Shown here one piece after another: positions 25,093-33,780 of a DNA stretch of 64,000 bases; the stretch's first letter is position 1; each line of letters starts with the position of its first letter. The notes under the pieces are model-generated. The model saw nothing but the letters and a program-made list of their open reading frames with translations, was not told the origin of the DNA and searched no databases. Location of the stretch: the NCBI GenBank assembly GCA_963706875.1, contig CAVPNW010000004.1, positions 186,001 through 250,000 on the forward strand. The letters run 5' to 3'. The DNA is from Prado023 sp963706875 (GTDB taxonomy: Bacteria; Actinomycetota; Actinomycetes; S36-B12; CAIYMF01). The position numbers and the translations under genes were made by a program.

Positions 25093-26724
25093 GTGCGGCC
25101 TCTGCTGCGCGCACCTCCGCACTCCTCCCGCACCCCGGTACCCACCCGGCCCCCGAGCCCTGTCGATGCGGCCACCTTCGCCGGACTCGGCGTCGCCCCG
25201 GCGCTCATCGCGTCGTTGGCCTCCGGTGGCATCGACGCCCCGTTCCCGATCCAGTCCGCGACCCTGCCCGACTCCCTGGCCGGGCGCGACGTGCTCGGCC
25301 GCGGACGCACCGGCAGTGGGAAGACGGTGGCGTTCGCGCTGCCGCTGGTCTCCGCATTGGCCGGCAGTCGCTCTGCGGCGCGCCGTCCCCGCGGGCTCGT
25401 GCTCGTCCCGACCCGTGAGCTCGCCGTGCAGGTCGACAACACGATCGCACCGCTGGCCAAGTCGATGGGCCTGACGACCCGCACGATCTTCGGCGGCGTC
25501 GGACAGAACCCGCAGGTCACCGCCCTGGCCAAGGGTGTGGACATCATCGTCGCCACCCCCGGCCGCCTGGCCGACCTGATCAAGCAGCGGCTGTGCAGCC
25601 TCGAGGACATCGTCGTCACCGTCATCGATGAGGCCGACCACATGGCCGATCTCGGCTTCCTGCCCGAGGTCCGTCGCCTGCTCGACCAGACCCCGGCCGA
25701 CGGCCAGCGCCTGCTGTTCTCCGCGACGCTGGACTCCGGTGTGGACGTCCTGGCCCGCCGCTACCTGCACAACCCCGTGACACACGAGGTCGACTCGGCC
25801 GCGTCACCGGTCCCAGCGATGGACCACCACGTCTTCAACGTCGACGCCGCAGACCGCGGTGAGGTCGTCGCGCAGCTGGTCGGTGGTCAGGGCCGGACGC
25901 TTGCGTTCGCCCGCACGAAGCACCAGGCCAAGCGCTGGGCGCGCACGCTCACCGCATCCGGGATCCACGCCGTCGACCTGCATGGCAACCTCAGCCAGGC
26001 GGCCCGCCAGCGCAACCTGGCGGCATTCGCCGACGGCGACGTGCGGGTCCTGGTGGCCACCGACATCGCCGCGCGCGGGATCCACGTGGATGACATCACG
26101 CTGGTCGTGCACATCGACCCCCCGGCCGAGCACAAGGCCTACCTGCACCGCTCCGGGCGCACCGCGCGCGCCGGTGCCGCCGGCGTGGTGGTCACGGTCG
26201 CCACCCATGATCAGCGCCGTGACGTCGCCGACCTGATGCGCCGGGCTGCGATCACGCCCACCCAGCACAAGGTGCGCGCCGGCGACTCGACGATCACCGA
26301 CATCGCCGGGCCCAGCGCCCCGCGTGTCGTGGTGCCCAACGCCCAGCCCATCCCGGAGGAGCGCACGGGCCGTGGCTCGGGTCGTGGAGCCGGCGGCAGC
26401 CGCGGGCGCTCGTCCGGCGGTTCGAGCTCGGGCTCGGGCTCCGGCGCGGGTCGGTCCTCGGGTGGGTCCAGCGGTGGATCCAACGGCCGGCAGCGCACCA
26501 GCTCGGGTTCCCGCCCCGGCCAGGCGTCCGGCAGCTCCACCAGCCGCTCCACGCAGTCCCGGTCGTCAGCCCCGCGCTCCTCGCAGTCGACCTCGTCGTC
26601 CGCGCGCTCGTCGGGCGGTTCGACCACGGTCTGGTCGAGCAGCGGCGCGACGGCCACTGCCGCACCACGGCGCGGGCCCCGTCGGGCCACCCGCCCCGCG
26701 GGCGGCACCGGCTCCGCAGCCTGA
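25093..26724 (+). CDS. DEAD-box ATP-dependent RNA helicase
   Basis: 543 aa, GTG start, the first start after an in-frame stop at 25078. All helicase motifs are seen in order: Q-motif (PFPIQSATLP), GRTGSGKT, PTRELA, GG, ATPGR, DEAD (VIDEADHM), SAT, then in domain 2 FARTK, TDIAARGIH and HRSGRTARAG. A Ser/Gly/Arg-rich tail of about 150 residues (from GRGSGRGAGG to the end) is predicted to be disordered and bind RNA. Relatives (RhlE/CsdA-like) remodel ribosomal or mRNA structures at low temperature. Confidence 0.95.
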   Translation: MRPLLRAPPHSSRTPVPTRPPSPVDAATFAGLGVAPALIASLASGGIDAPFPIQSATLPDSLAGRDVLGRGRTGSGKTVAFALPLVSALAGSRSAARRPRGLVLVPTRELAVQVDNTIAPLAKSMGLTTRTIFGGVGQNPQVTALAKGVDIIVATPGRLADLIKQRLCSLEDIVVTVIDEADHMADLGFLPEVRRLLDQTPADGQRLLFSATLDSGVDVLARRYLHNPVTHEVDSAASPVPAMDHHVFNVDAADRGEVVAQLVGGQGRTLAFARTKHQAKRWARTLTASGIHAVDLHGNLSQAARQRNLAAFADGDVRVLVATDIAARGIHVDDITLVVHIDPPAEHKAYLHRSGRTARAGAAGVVVTVATHDQRRDVADLMRRAAITPTQHKVRAGDSTITDIAGPSAPRVVVPNAQPIPEERTGRGSGRGAGGSRGRSSGGSSSGSGSGAGRSSGGSSGGSNGRQRTSSGSRPGQASGSSTSRSTQSRSSAPRSSQSTSSSARSSGGSTTVWSSSGATATAAPRRGPRRATRPAGGTGSAA

Positions 26725-26818
26725 GCGGACCAGCTCCGGGCGTGCCCCTGACTCGCAGGACGGGTCGGGGCGCCATCGCGGACGCTAGGGTGGGCGCCGA
26801 CCTGAGGGAGGCGTGGAC

Positions 26819-27175
26819 GTGGGCCGGTTCGACGCGTGGGTGCGGGCGGTGGGCGACGATCCCGATCCGCGCTTCACGCTGGCCAACGAGCGAACGTTCC
26901 TGGCCTGGGTGACCACCTCCCTGGGCCTGCTCGGCATCGGCCTGGCGGTCGGCACGATCATCCCGGGGGAGCACTTCGCGATCAACCTTCTGGCGATCGT
27001 GTGGATCCTCATGGCCGCGGTCCTGTCCATCCGTGCGCTCGTCCGGTGGTTCCGGATGGAGCGGGCCATGCGCCTGGGCCATGGCCTGCCCCTGTCGACG
27101 TCCATCCCCGTGGTGGCGATCTCACTTGCGCTCCTGTCGGTGGCGACGGGCATCGCGGTGGTGATCTCCTCGTGA
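26819..27175 (+). CDS. YidH-like DUF202 membrane protein
   Basis: 118 aa from the GTG at 26819, 9 nt after GAGGGAGG; another GTG at 26813 would leave no spacing to that ribosome site. Three TM segments (SLGLLGIGLAVGTII, LLAIVWILMAAVLSIRALV, PVVAISLALLSVATGIAVVI). The N-terminal DPRFTLANERTFLAWVTTSLG is the DUF202 signature. Function unknown. Overlaps the second DUF202 gene by 4 nt. Confidence 0.88.
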   Translation: MGRFDAWVRAVGDDPDPRFTLANERTFLAWVTTSLGLLGIGLAVGTIIPGEHFAINLLAIVWILMAAVLSIRALVRWFRMERAMRLGHGLPLSTSIPVVAISLALLSVATGIAVVISS

Positions 27176-27501
27176 GCCCCGGTGCGGTGCCGGGCCCCTC
27201 GGATCCGGGGCTGGCCGGGGAGCGCACGACGCTTGCCTGGGCGCGGATGGGCCTGACCCTGTTGGGCGTTCCGGCGGCGCTGCTGGCGTATGCCAGCGGA
27301 CGCAACGAGCTGGCTGTCGCGGCTGCGGCCGTCGCCATGGTCCTCGGGCTCGGCGTCCTCGTCGGCTCGGTGCGCCGTCAGCGCGTCGAGCCGGGTGTGA
27401 TCCCCTCCGGATCGCTGGTCCCTGCTGCGAGGCTCATCCTCCTGACGGGTGCCTGCGTGCTGATGCTCAACATCAGCGGCGGGATCCTCGTCCTCAGCTG
27501 A
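27172..27501 (+). CDS. DUF202 membrane protein, second of a pair
   Basis: 109 aa. GTG start overlapping the previous TGA (GTGA). GLAGERTTLAWARMGLTLLG is the family signature, with three TM segments. The DUF202 pair (YidH/YidG type) is encoded together in many bacteria, so the two subunits probably form a complex in the membrane. Role unknown. Confidence 0.87.
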   Translation: MSPGAVPGPSDPGLAGERTTLAWARMGLTLLGVPAALLAYASGRNELAVAAAAVAMVLGLGVLVGSVRRQRVEPGVIPSGSLVPAARLILLTGACVLMLNISGGILVLS

Positions 27502-27579
27502 GTTTCTCCTCGCCCCGCGCAGCTCCCGTGCCGAGACGTCGGGTTGCGCCGGGGGGCGGTCCACGGCAGCCTTCCGGGC

Positions 27580-28779
27580 GTGGCGAACAGGGCGGACGTG
27601 GTGGTCGTCGGGGCGGGGCTGGCGGGGCTGCGTGCGGCTCAGCTCCTGGCGTCGGCGGGGCGTGATGTGGTGGTTCTCGAGGCCTCCGACGGGATCGGCG
27701 GGCGCGTGCGCACCGACCGAGTCGACGGGTTCACCCTCGATCGGGGCTTCCAGCTGTACAACCCGGCCTACCCGGAGGGCCGGTTGGCGTGGCCGGACCT
27801 CCCGATCCGCCAGTTCTCAGCTGGGGTCGACGTGGTGCGCGACGGCATGTCGCACCCGCTGGCCGATCCCCGGCGCGACCCCCGCAGCCTGCCGGCCACG
27901 ACCCGGTCGCTGCGTGCTCTTGGGGCCGCCCGCGGCCTGAGCGCGTTCGGGTCGTACGTCGCCCGGTTGGGCACCCCGCTGCACCCTCGCCGCACCCCGC
28001 CGGGCAGGGCCGAGCAGGGCATCGGCGAGGCGCTGCGCTCGGCAGGGGTCGACGATGCCGCGTTCGACGCGCTGGTCCGACCCTTCCTGTCCGGGGTGCT
28101 CGCAGACTCTGCCCTGGAGACCCCGCGCGGGGTTGCCGACGAGATCCTGCGGACCTTCCTGGCCGGCACCCCCGGCGTGCCCGACGCGGGAATGGACCAG
28201 CTGCCGAGGCGACTGGCCGCCGGGCTCTCCGTCCTGACGGAGGCACCCGTGCTCTCCGCGCAGTCCGGGAGGGTCACGACCGGCGACGCCGAGTGGCTGG
28301 CCGAGGACGTGATCGTCGCCGTGGAGGACCCGGCCCTGCTGGTCCCGACGGCCACGGCGACCACGTGGCGGGCGCTGACGACCTGGTACTTCGCCGCCGC
28401 GGACCTGCCCCGCCGGCATCCCATGCTGCTGGTGTCGCCCGACGTGCGCCTGGCAAACGTCGCCGTGATGAGCGACGTGGCGCCGACGTACGCACCGGCA
28501 GGCCGCCGACTGGTCGCCGCCTCGGCGGTCGGGTTCCACGACTCGACTCAGGCCGAGCAGTGGGCCCGCGAGGACGCGGCGCGGATGCTGGGCGTTGCAC
28601 CCGGGGACCTCGAGCTGATCGCCCACTACCCGATCGCCGCGGCACTTCCGGCGGTGGGCGTCGCGCGGCCCCAGGCGGTGAGCTCCGGAATGGTCCTGGC
28701 GGGCGACCATCGCCAGGGTCCGAGCATCAACGGCGCCCTGGCCAGCGGTCGGCGGGCGGCTGAGCTCCTGGGCGGCTGA
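27580..28779 (+). CDS. FAD-dependent oxidoreductase, amine-oxidase/protoporphyrinogen-oxidase-like
   Basis: 399 aa from the GTG at 27580 (a longer frame begins at 27544). N-terminal Rossmann dinucleotide site VVVVGAGLAGLRAA with the acidic end VVVLEASDGIGGRVRT; the RVRTD motif is the second FAD contact of the amine-oxidase family. A C-terminal segment with GMVLAGDHRQGPSINGALASG has the FAD-binding GD motif. Other members of this branch include carotenoid and phytoene desaturase-like and NAD(P)-binding proteins; substrate not readable. It stands alone between the DUF202 pair and the GPH transporter. Confidence 0.87.
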   Translation: MANRADVVVVGAGLAGLRAAQLLASAGRDVVVLEASDGIGGRVRTDRVDGFTLDRGFQLYNPAYPEGRLAWPDLPIRQFSAGVDVVRDGMSHPLADPRRDPRSLPATTRSLRALGAARGLSAFGSYVARLGTPLHPRRTPPGRAEQGIGEALRSAGVDDAAFDALVRPFLSGVLADSALETPRGVADEILRTFLAGTPGVPDAGMDQLPRRLAAGLSVLTEAPVLSAQSGRVTTGDAEWLAEDVIVAVEDPALLVPTATATTWRALTTWYFAAADLPRRHPMLLVSPDVRLANVAVMSDVAPTYAPAGRRLVAASAVGFHDSTQAEQWAREDAARMLGVAPGDLELIAHYPIAAALPAVGVARPQAVSSGMVLAGDHRQGPSINGALASGRRAAELLGG

Positions 28780-28818
28780 TCACGCGACGCCGGTGCTGGC
28801 CGCTGTAACGTCCGGAGC

Positions 28819-30285
28819 ATGTCGATGAGTGCGCTGTCGCAGCCGCAAGGTGGGGATGGCGGCCCAGGTTCCGCGGGGACCGATGAGCTGCACCTGACCA
28901 GGCGAACGATCATCTCGTATGCCTTCGGGTCGGTGGGGACGGGCGTGTTCGGGGCGGTGCCCGGCCTGGTGCTGGCCTACTACCTGACCAACACCCTCGG
29001 CGTTGCCGCGGGCTTCGCAGCGCTCGTGGTCGCGGTCCCCAAGGCGTGGGACGTGGTGGTGCTGCCCATCGTCGGCCGCCTGTCCGACCGATCCGCCGAG
29101 CGGGTGCGCAGCCGGCTGCCGTTCCTCCGGCTGGCCGGGGTCCTGCTCCCGCTGGCGTTCGTGCTGATGTTCGCTGTGCCACCCGCCCTCGGCCCCGCCC
29201 TGGCCGGGGCGTGGGTCTTCGTGGCGTTCATCCTGGCCGCGACGGCCTTCGCGCTCTTCCAGGTGCCCTACATCGCCCTGGCGGCCGAGCTGACCGACGA
29301 CGCGGATGAGCGCTCGACCCTCATGGCCGTGCGCGTGGCCTTCCTGACCGTCGCCATCCTGATGGGCGGGGCGCTGGCGCCGGTGATCCGCGACGCCCTC
29401 GGCGGCACCTACCTGGGCCACTTCGTCATGGGCGTCTGCATGGCGGGGCTGATGGCCGTCGGCATCTGGCTGTGCATCATCGGGCTGTCGAAGGCCAGGT
29501 CCCGGATCAGCCCCGCGGCCGAGGGCGGGCTCCGCGAGCAGTTCCGGGAGGTGCGCCACACCCGCGCGTTCGTCGTGCTGCTGTCCGCGTTCGTGATCCA
29601 GGCGCTGGGGCTCTCGGCGATGCTGGGGGGGACGCAGTACTACGCCACCTACATCCTCGAGAAGCCCACGGCGGTCACGATCCTGTTCGTCTGCCTGGTC
29701 GCGCCGGCGATCGTCGTGATGCCCGTGTGGAACTGGGTCGCCCACCGGTTCGGCAAGGAGCACGGCTACCTGGTCGCCACGCTCATGTTCCTCGGGGGCA
29801 CCCTCGTCCTGCTGTTCGGCGGGCGCACCCTCTCGCTGCCGATCATCTACGCGGCGATCGCGCTGTGCGGCATGGCCTACGGGGGCCTGCAGATGTTCCC
29901 CCTGGCGATGCTGCCCGACTGCATCGCAGCGGACACCGCCCGTTCCGGCCACGCGCGGGCCGGGGTGTTCACGGGCCTGTGGGCCGCAGGCGAGACCCTC
30001 GGATTCGCCCTCGGCCCCGGGTTGGTCCTCGTCGTGCTGGCTTTCAGCGGCTTCGTGTCCAGCCGTGCCGACGAGCTGGTCGTGCAGCCCGACTCGGCGA
30101 TCACGGGAGTGCTCATGGCCTTCACGGCGGTGCCGGCCGTGCTCATCACGATCAGCCTCCCGTTCATCCTGCGGTACAGCCGGGCGTCCGCGGCCGATGC
30201 TGCGCGGGTCCCTCTGCCCACCGCCGCCGTATCCCCCGGCGCCCCCACCCCGCCCGCGCCGACAACCCCAGGAGATCCGTCATGA
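28819..30285 (+). CDS. GPH-family (glycoside-pentoside-hexuronide) MFS symporter
   Basis: 488 aa, about 12 TM segments. The GPH signatures are present: SYAFGSVGTGVFGAV in TM1, KAWDVVVLPIVGRLSDRS after TM2-3 (the D-x-x-x-x-P-x-x-G-x-x-x-D-R pattern) and VPYIALAAELTDDADERSTL, the loop after TM4. C-terminal tail is Pro-rich. Its stop overlaps the start of the PLP decarboxylase by 4 nt, so the two proteins are made together. GPH symporters take up sugars or related solutes with Na+ or H+; the partner enzyme suggests an unusual substrate, for example a lipid-derived or amino compound. Confidence 0.87.
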   Translation: MSMSALSQPQGGDGGPGSAGTDELHLTRRTIISYAFGSVGTGVFGAVPGLVLAYYLTNTLGVAAGFAALVVAVPKAWDVVVLPIVGRLSDRSAERVRSRLPFLRLAGVLLPLAFVLMFAVPPALGPALAGAWVFVAFILAATAFALFQVPYIALAAELTDDADERSTLMAVRVAFLTVAILMGGALAPVIRDALGGTYLGHFVMGVCMAGLMAVGIWLCIIGLSKARSRISPAAEGGLREQFREVRHTRAFVVLLSAFVIQALGLSAMLGGTQYYATYILEKPTAVTILFVCLVAPAIVVMPVWNWVAHRFGKEHGYLVATLMFLGGTLVLLFGGRTLSLPIIYAAIALCGMAYGGLQMFPLAMLPDCIAADTARSGHARAGVFTGLWAAGETLGFALGPGLVLVVLAFSGFVSSRADELVVQPDSAITGVLMAFTAVPAVLITISLPFILRYSRASAADAARVPLPTAAVSPGAPTPPAPTTPGDPS

Positions 30286-31775
30286 CCGCATCCCTGCCCC
30301 CCGCCTTCCCCGACCAGGGTCTGCCCGACGACGTGATCCTCGCGACGCTCGCCGGGCTGCGCGAGCTCGACGTGCCCGTCAAGGGCGGACGCACCACGTC
30401 CTACGTCTACGACCCCGACCGCGACGACCTCGAGGAGCTGGGCCTCCGGGCGTTCGCCCTCTCCGAGCACGTCAACGGCTTGGACCCGACCGCCTTCCCG
30501 AGCTTCGCCGCGGTGGAGAACGACCTGGTCGCCGCCGCCCTGAGCGTGCTCGGCAGTGGGGACCCCGGCGAGGTCGGGACCATGACCAGCGGCGGCACCG
30601 AGTCCTGCGCCCTGGCTGTCCTCGGCGCGCGCGAGCGGTGGCGCGCCAAGGTCGGGGAGCCGCACGGCCACCCCACGCTCGTGGCGGCCACCTCGGTGCA
30701 CCCGGCGTTCGTGAAGGCCTGCCACCTGTTCGACGTCGAGTTGGTGAGCGTGCCGATCGACCCGGTGACGTTCGCCGCCGACGTCGAGGCGATGATCGCG
30801 GCGATCGACGAGCGGACCGCCCTGGTGGTCGTCTCGGCGCCGTCGTACGCCCACGGGATCGTGGACCCGATCGAGCCGATCGCGGCCGCTGCTGCCGAGC
30901 GCGACGTCCTCTGCCACATCGATGCCTGCATCGGCGGCTGGACCGTCCCATTCATCCGGGAGGCCGAGGGGCTGCCCCCGATCGGGCTGATGATCCCGGG
31001 GGTCACCTCGGTGTCGGTCGACCTGCACAAGTACGCCTACACGCCGAAGGGCGTGTCGATCCTGCTGCACCGCGACTTCGAGCTGCGCCGCCATCACTGG
31101 TTCGCCACCGCGGCCTGGAACGGCTACCCGGTGGTCAACCCGACCTTGCTGAGCTCACGTGGCGGTGGCGCGCCGGCGATCGCGTGGGCCTACCTGCACA
31201 AGATCGGTCGCGAGGGCTACCGCGACCTGGCCCTCTCGGCGTGGCGGGCGACCAGGGCGCTCATCGACGGGATCGCACTGATCCCCGGGATCCACGTCGT
31301 CGGCGAGACCGGCTCCACGTTGCTGGCCTTCACCGATGACGGTGGCCCGGACGACCCGGACATCCGGGTGGTCGCCGACGAGATGGTCGTGCGCGGCTGG
31401 CTGCTGGGCGTCCAGCCGGGGCACGGTGGGCCGCCGACGGCGCACATCTGCCTCATGCCGGTCCACGAGCCGCAGACCGACGTGTTCCTGGCCGATCTCG
31501 CCGCCTCGGTGGAGGCGGCCCGCGCCCTGGGCCGAGTCGAGGTGGATCCGGGGCTGCTGGCCATGGCGGCCTCCCTGGACCCGGCGAGCCTGCCCCCGGG
31601 GGCCGTCGATATGGTGCTGGCCGCAGCGGGCATCTCGTTGGGCGGGGACGGCGGGGAGGGCATCCCCGAGCGGCGCGCCACGCTCAACGCGATCATGGAC
31701 CTGGCCCCCGAGCCGCTCGTCGAGTGGCTGCTGATCGAGGTCCTGGGCAACGTCCTGCGCCCGTCGAAGCAGTGA
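30282..31775 (+). CDS. PLP-dependent group II decarboxylase / sphingosine-1-P lyase-like
   Basis: 497 aa. Begins with ATG overlapping the transporter stop (ATGA), with AGGAGA 6 nt upstream. Fold type I PLP enzyme: PLP Schiff-base Lys250 in SVDLHKYAYTPKG, aldehyde/phosphate contacts from SGGTESCALAVLGA, and HIDACIGG carrying the Asp of the pyridine nitrogen. The DLHKYAYTPKG motif and the order of motifs fit S1P-lyase and tyrosine/aspartate decarboxylase relatives; no membrane anchor is seen. It would cleave or decarboxylate an amino compound that the coupled transporter brings in. Substrate unknown. Confidence 0.88.
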   Translation: MTASLPPAFPDQGLPDDVILATLAGLRELDVPVKGGRTTSYVYDPDRDDLEELGLRAFALSEHVNGLDPTAFPSFAAVENDLVAAALSVLGSGDPGEVGTMTSGGTESCALAVLGARERWRAKVGEPHGHPTLVAATSVHPAFVKACHLFDVELVSVPIDPVTFAADVEAMIAAIDERTALVVVSAPSYAHGIVDPIEPIAAAAAERDVLCHIDACIGGWTVPFIREAEGLPPIGLMIPGVTSVSVDLHKYAYTPKGVSILLHRDFELRRHHWFATAAWNGYPVVNPTLLSSRGGGAPAIAWAYLHKIGREGYRDLALSAWRATRALIDGIALIPGIHVVGETGSTLLAFTDDGGPDDPDIRVVADEMVVRGWLLGVQPGHGGPPTAHICLMPVHEPQTDVFLADLAASVEAARALGRVEVDPGLLAMAASLDPASLPPGAVDMVLAAAGISLGGDGGEGIPERRATLNAIMDLAPEPLVEWLLIEVLGNVLRPSKQ

Positions 31776-31812
31776 CCCCCGGGACGCCCCGGACAAGCGG
31801 AGGAGGAACCGG

Positions 31813-32309
31813 ATGAGCCACACAGGCGGGATGCGGATCGACCCGACGACCGTCGACCTGGGCTCGGCCAGTGCCCTGCGGCAGGCGTTCCGCTCCGCCC
31901 CGGATCCGACTCCCGACGACCTGGTGGGCGAGCATCGCGGCGAGTACGTCGGCCCGTGGTGGTTGCGCGCAGCCGCTCCGGTGATCATGCGGCTCGGTCG
32001 CATGCCCGACTGGTACGGCAAGCGGTTCACCCCGCGCAGGAGGGTGCGTCGACACTGGTCGGGGTGAACCTCCTGCGCGCGGGGGAGCAGATCGTCGACT
32101 CCGTGCCGATGGTCGCCACGATAGGGCCCTCGCGGCTCGACCGCCGGCCGGCCCTGATCATCGGCTACCCGGTGGATGCGCCGTTCCCGTGGCCCCGGGT
32201 GACCGACGAGTTGCGGCCCTTCGGGGACGACGCCCTGGTCGGTGTGACGTTCGGGATCCCGGGATCCCTGCCCGGCGGCACGCCGTTCGTCCTGCGTCGG
32301 ATCGAGTAG
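31813..32309 (+). pseudogene. Small DUF4334-like or lipid-binding protein, one frameshift
   Basis: The first frame runs 31813-32067 (MSHTGGMRIDPTTVDLG... then WYGKRFTP); its tail RRRVRRHWSG is out of character, and the second frame carries on as EGASTLVGVNLLRAGEQIVD... RRIE to 32309. Adding one C in a run near 32034 joins them into one protein of about 165 aa (WYGKRFTPAQEGASTLVGVN). The first half has EYVGPWWLRAAAPVIMRLG, and the second a beta-rich stretch with RPALIIGY. It resembles GXWXG/DUF4334-type small barrels, but I cannot name it. Either decayed or a sequencing indel. It follows the decarboxylase gene after 37 nt and could be its third operon member. Confidence 0.62.
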
Positions 32310-32414
32310 CCACTCGTCGTCGGGGCCAATGGCACTGTGCCGGCTGAACTGTCCGCGCGAGCATGGAGGTGAGGGCGGCCCGCCTGGTGCCGCCCGCGCG
32401 GGGAGGTGGACGGG

Positions 32415-33761
32415 ATGCGCCGCCGTGGTTCACGCGTCAGGGCTGTGGCCCTTGCCGCCGGTGCTGTGCTGGCACTGGCAGCGATTCCCGGGTGCGCCGG
32501 CGGGGCAGGTGACAGTTCGGCCTCCGACCCCGCGGCATCGGGCTCGAGCACTGCCGTCGCCCCATCGACGACCCCCGCGGCCGGGCCCTCCGTCACGCCG
32601 CTCGGGATGGTCTACGTCAACGACATCTCCCATGACGCCACCTGGGTGGTCGGCAACGAGCCGCGCGAGCCGGGCGCCAGCGAGCCGAAGCCCTTGGTCC
32701 TGATGAACCGCGCGACCGGCGAGCAGTGGGTCCTGTGCGATTGGGCTGACCCGGACCTCGGCTTCTGCTCGATGGCCGAGCAGGGCGCGATGATCCCCGA
32801 GTCCCCGAACCTGCTGGTGGAGCAGGTGGACACCAGCGTGGTCGGATGGTTCCCCTCAGGTGGGGTCTACGTGGTGGACTCGGCCAGCGGTTCACGGACC
32901 CGCATCGACACCGACTCCTCCGGTGCTGCGCTCGAACCGTCGTGGGAGGCAGGCGAATGCGAGGGCGGGTGCGACTACCACTGGGCGCCCCACCTGAACG
33001 TGTCCGCCGACTCCGTCTCCGGTGACGGGCGGATCGCCGCCTTCTGCGCCAACTACGAGAAGCCCGAGGAACCGGTCCTGTACGTGAAGGACCTGACCAC
33101 CGGCGAGTTGACCCGCACCCAGCTCTTCTGCGGCATCATCCGGTTCGGCCGCGAGGATGACGACGACGAGTTCAGCGACGAGGGCATGAGCTACCCGCAG
33201 GTCTCGGCTGACGGGACCGTCGTGCACGTCAACGGCGACCGGTCCACGGGCGGCGAGTACGGGATGGTCGGCTGGTCGGAGGACACGCTGTACTTCCCCG
33301 CCACCGGCCAGTTCCAGCCGGTGGAGGGCAGCGGCGGCATGACCCGCGACGGCCGCACGGTGTTCATCAGGATGGGAGTCCAGTACGAGGCCCCCGAGGC
33401 GGACGTCGTGCCCGAGTACGCTGCCTATTCGGTGGCGACGGGGGAGGTGACCCCGCTGCCCTGGATGCAGGAGTTCGTGAGCACGCCGGCCATGCCGAAC
33501 TACCCGTTCGACACCTTCCGGCAGGCCAGCAGCGACGGCCGGTGGGTGGTCAACCACGGGTCCGTCCGGGACGTGAGCTCAGGGACGGAGACCGACATCG
33601 GGGCCCTGCTGGAGGAGAACGGCTACGAGCCCTCGACCGGTGAGGGGACGTTGCGGATCTCCGGCGACGGGTCTGTGGTGATCGCCAACGTCGTCGGGCC
33701 CGACCCGCTGGCCGAATCGAGCAGTCGGGTCGTCGCTGTCAGCGGGTGGGAATCCGACTGA
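32415..33761 (+). CDS. Beta-propeller-like lipoprotein
   Basis: 448 aa from the ATG at 32415 (GGGAGG 8 nt upstream); GTG at 32406 overlaps that site. Lipobox ALAAIPGC with Cys27, then a Ser/Thr/Pro-rich linker. The mature part has repeated blades with WVVGNEPRE, WFPSGGVYVVDSASG, VSGDGRIAAFC, VSADGTVVHVNGD, MTRDGRTVFIRMG and ISGDGSVVIANVVG, the D-G-x-x-V/I pattern of TolB/WD40-like propellers. Paired Cys residues suggest disulfides. Probably a surface sensor or scaffold. A second propeller-like lipoprotein follows after 19 nt. Confidence 0.8.
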   Translation: MRRRGSRVRAVALAAGAVLALAAIPGCAGGAGDSSASDPAASGSSTAVAPSTTPAAGPSVTPLGMVYVNDISHDATWVVGNEPREPGASEPKPLVLMNRATGEQWVLCDWADPDLGFCSMAEQGAMIPESPNLLVEQVDTSVVGWFPSGGVYVVDSASGSRTRIDTDSSGAALEPSWEAGECEGGCDYHWAPHLNVSADSVSGDGRIAAFCANYEKPEEPVLYVKDLTTGELTRTQLFCGIIRFGREDDDDEFSDEGMSYPQVSADGTVVHVNGDRSTGGEYGMVGWSEDTLYFPATGQFQPVEGSGGMTRDGRTVFIRMGVQYEAPEADVVPEYAAYSVATGEVTPLPWMQEFVSTPAMPNYPFDTFRQASSDGRWVVNHGSVRDVSSGTETDIGALLEENGYEPSTGEGTLRISGDGSVVIANVVGPDPLAESSSRVVAVSGWESD

Positions 33762-33780
33762 GTCTGGAGGAGATGGGCGC

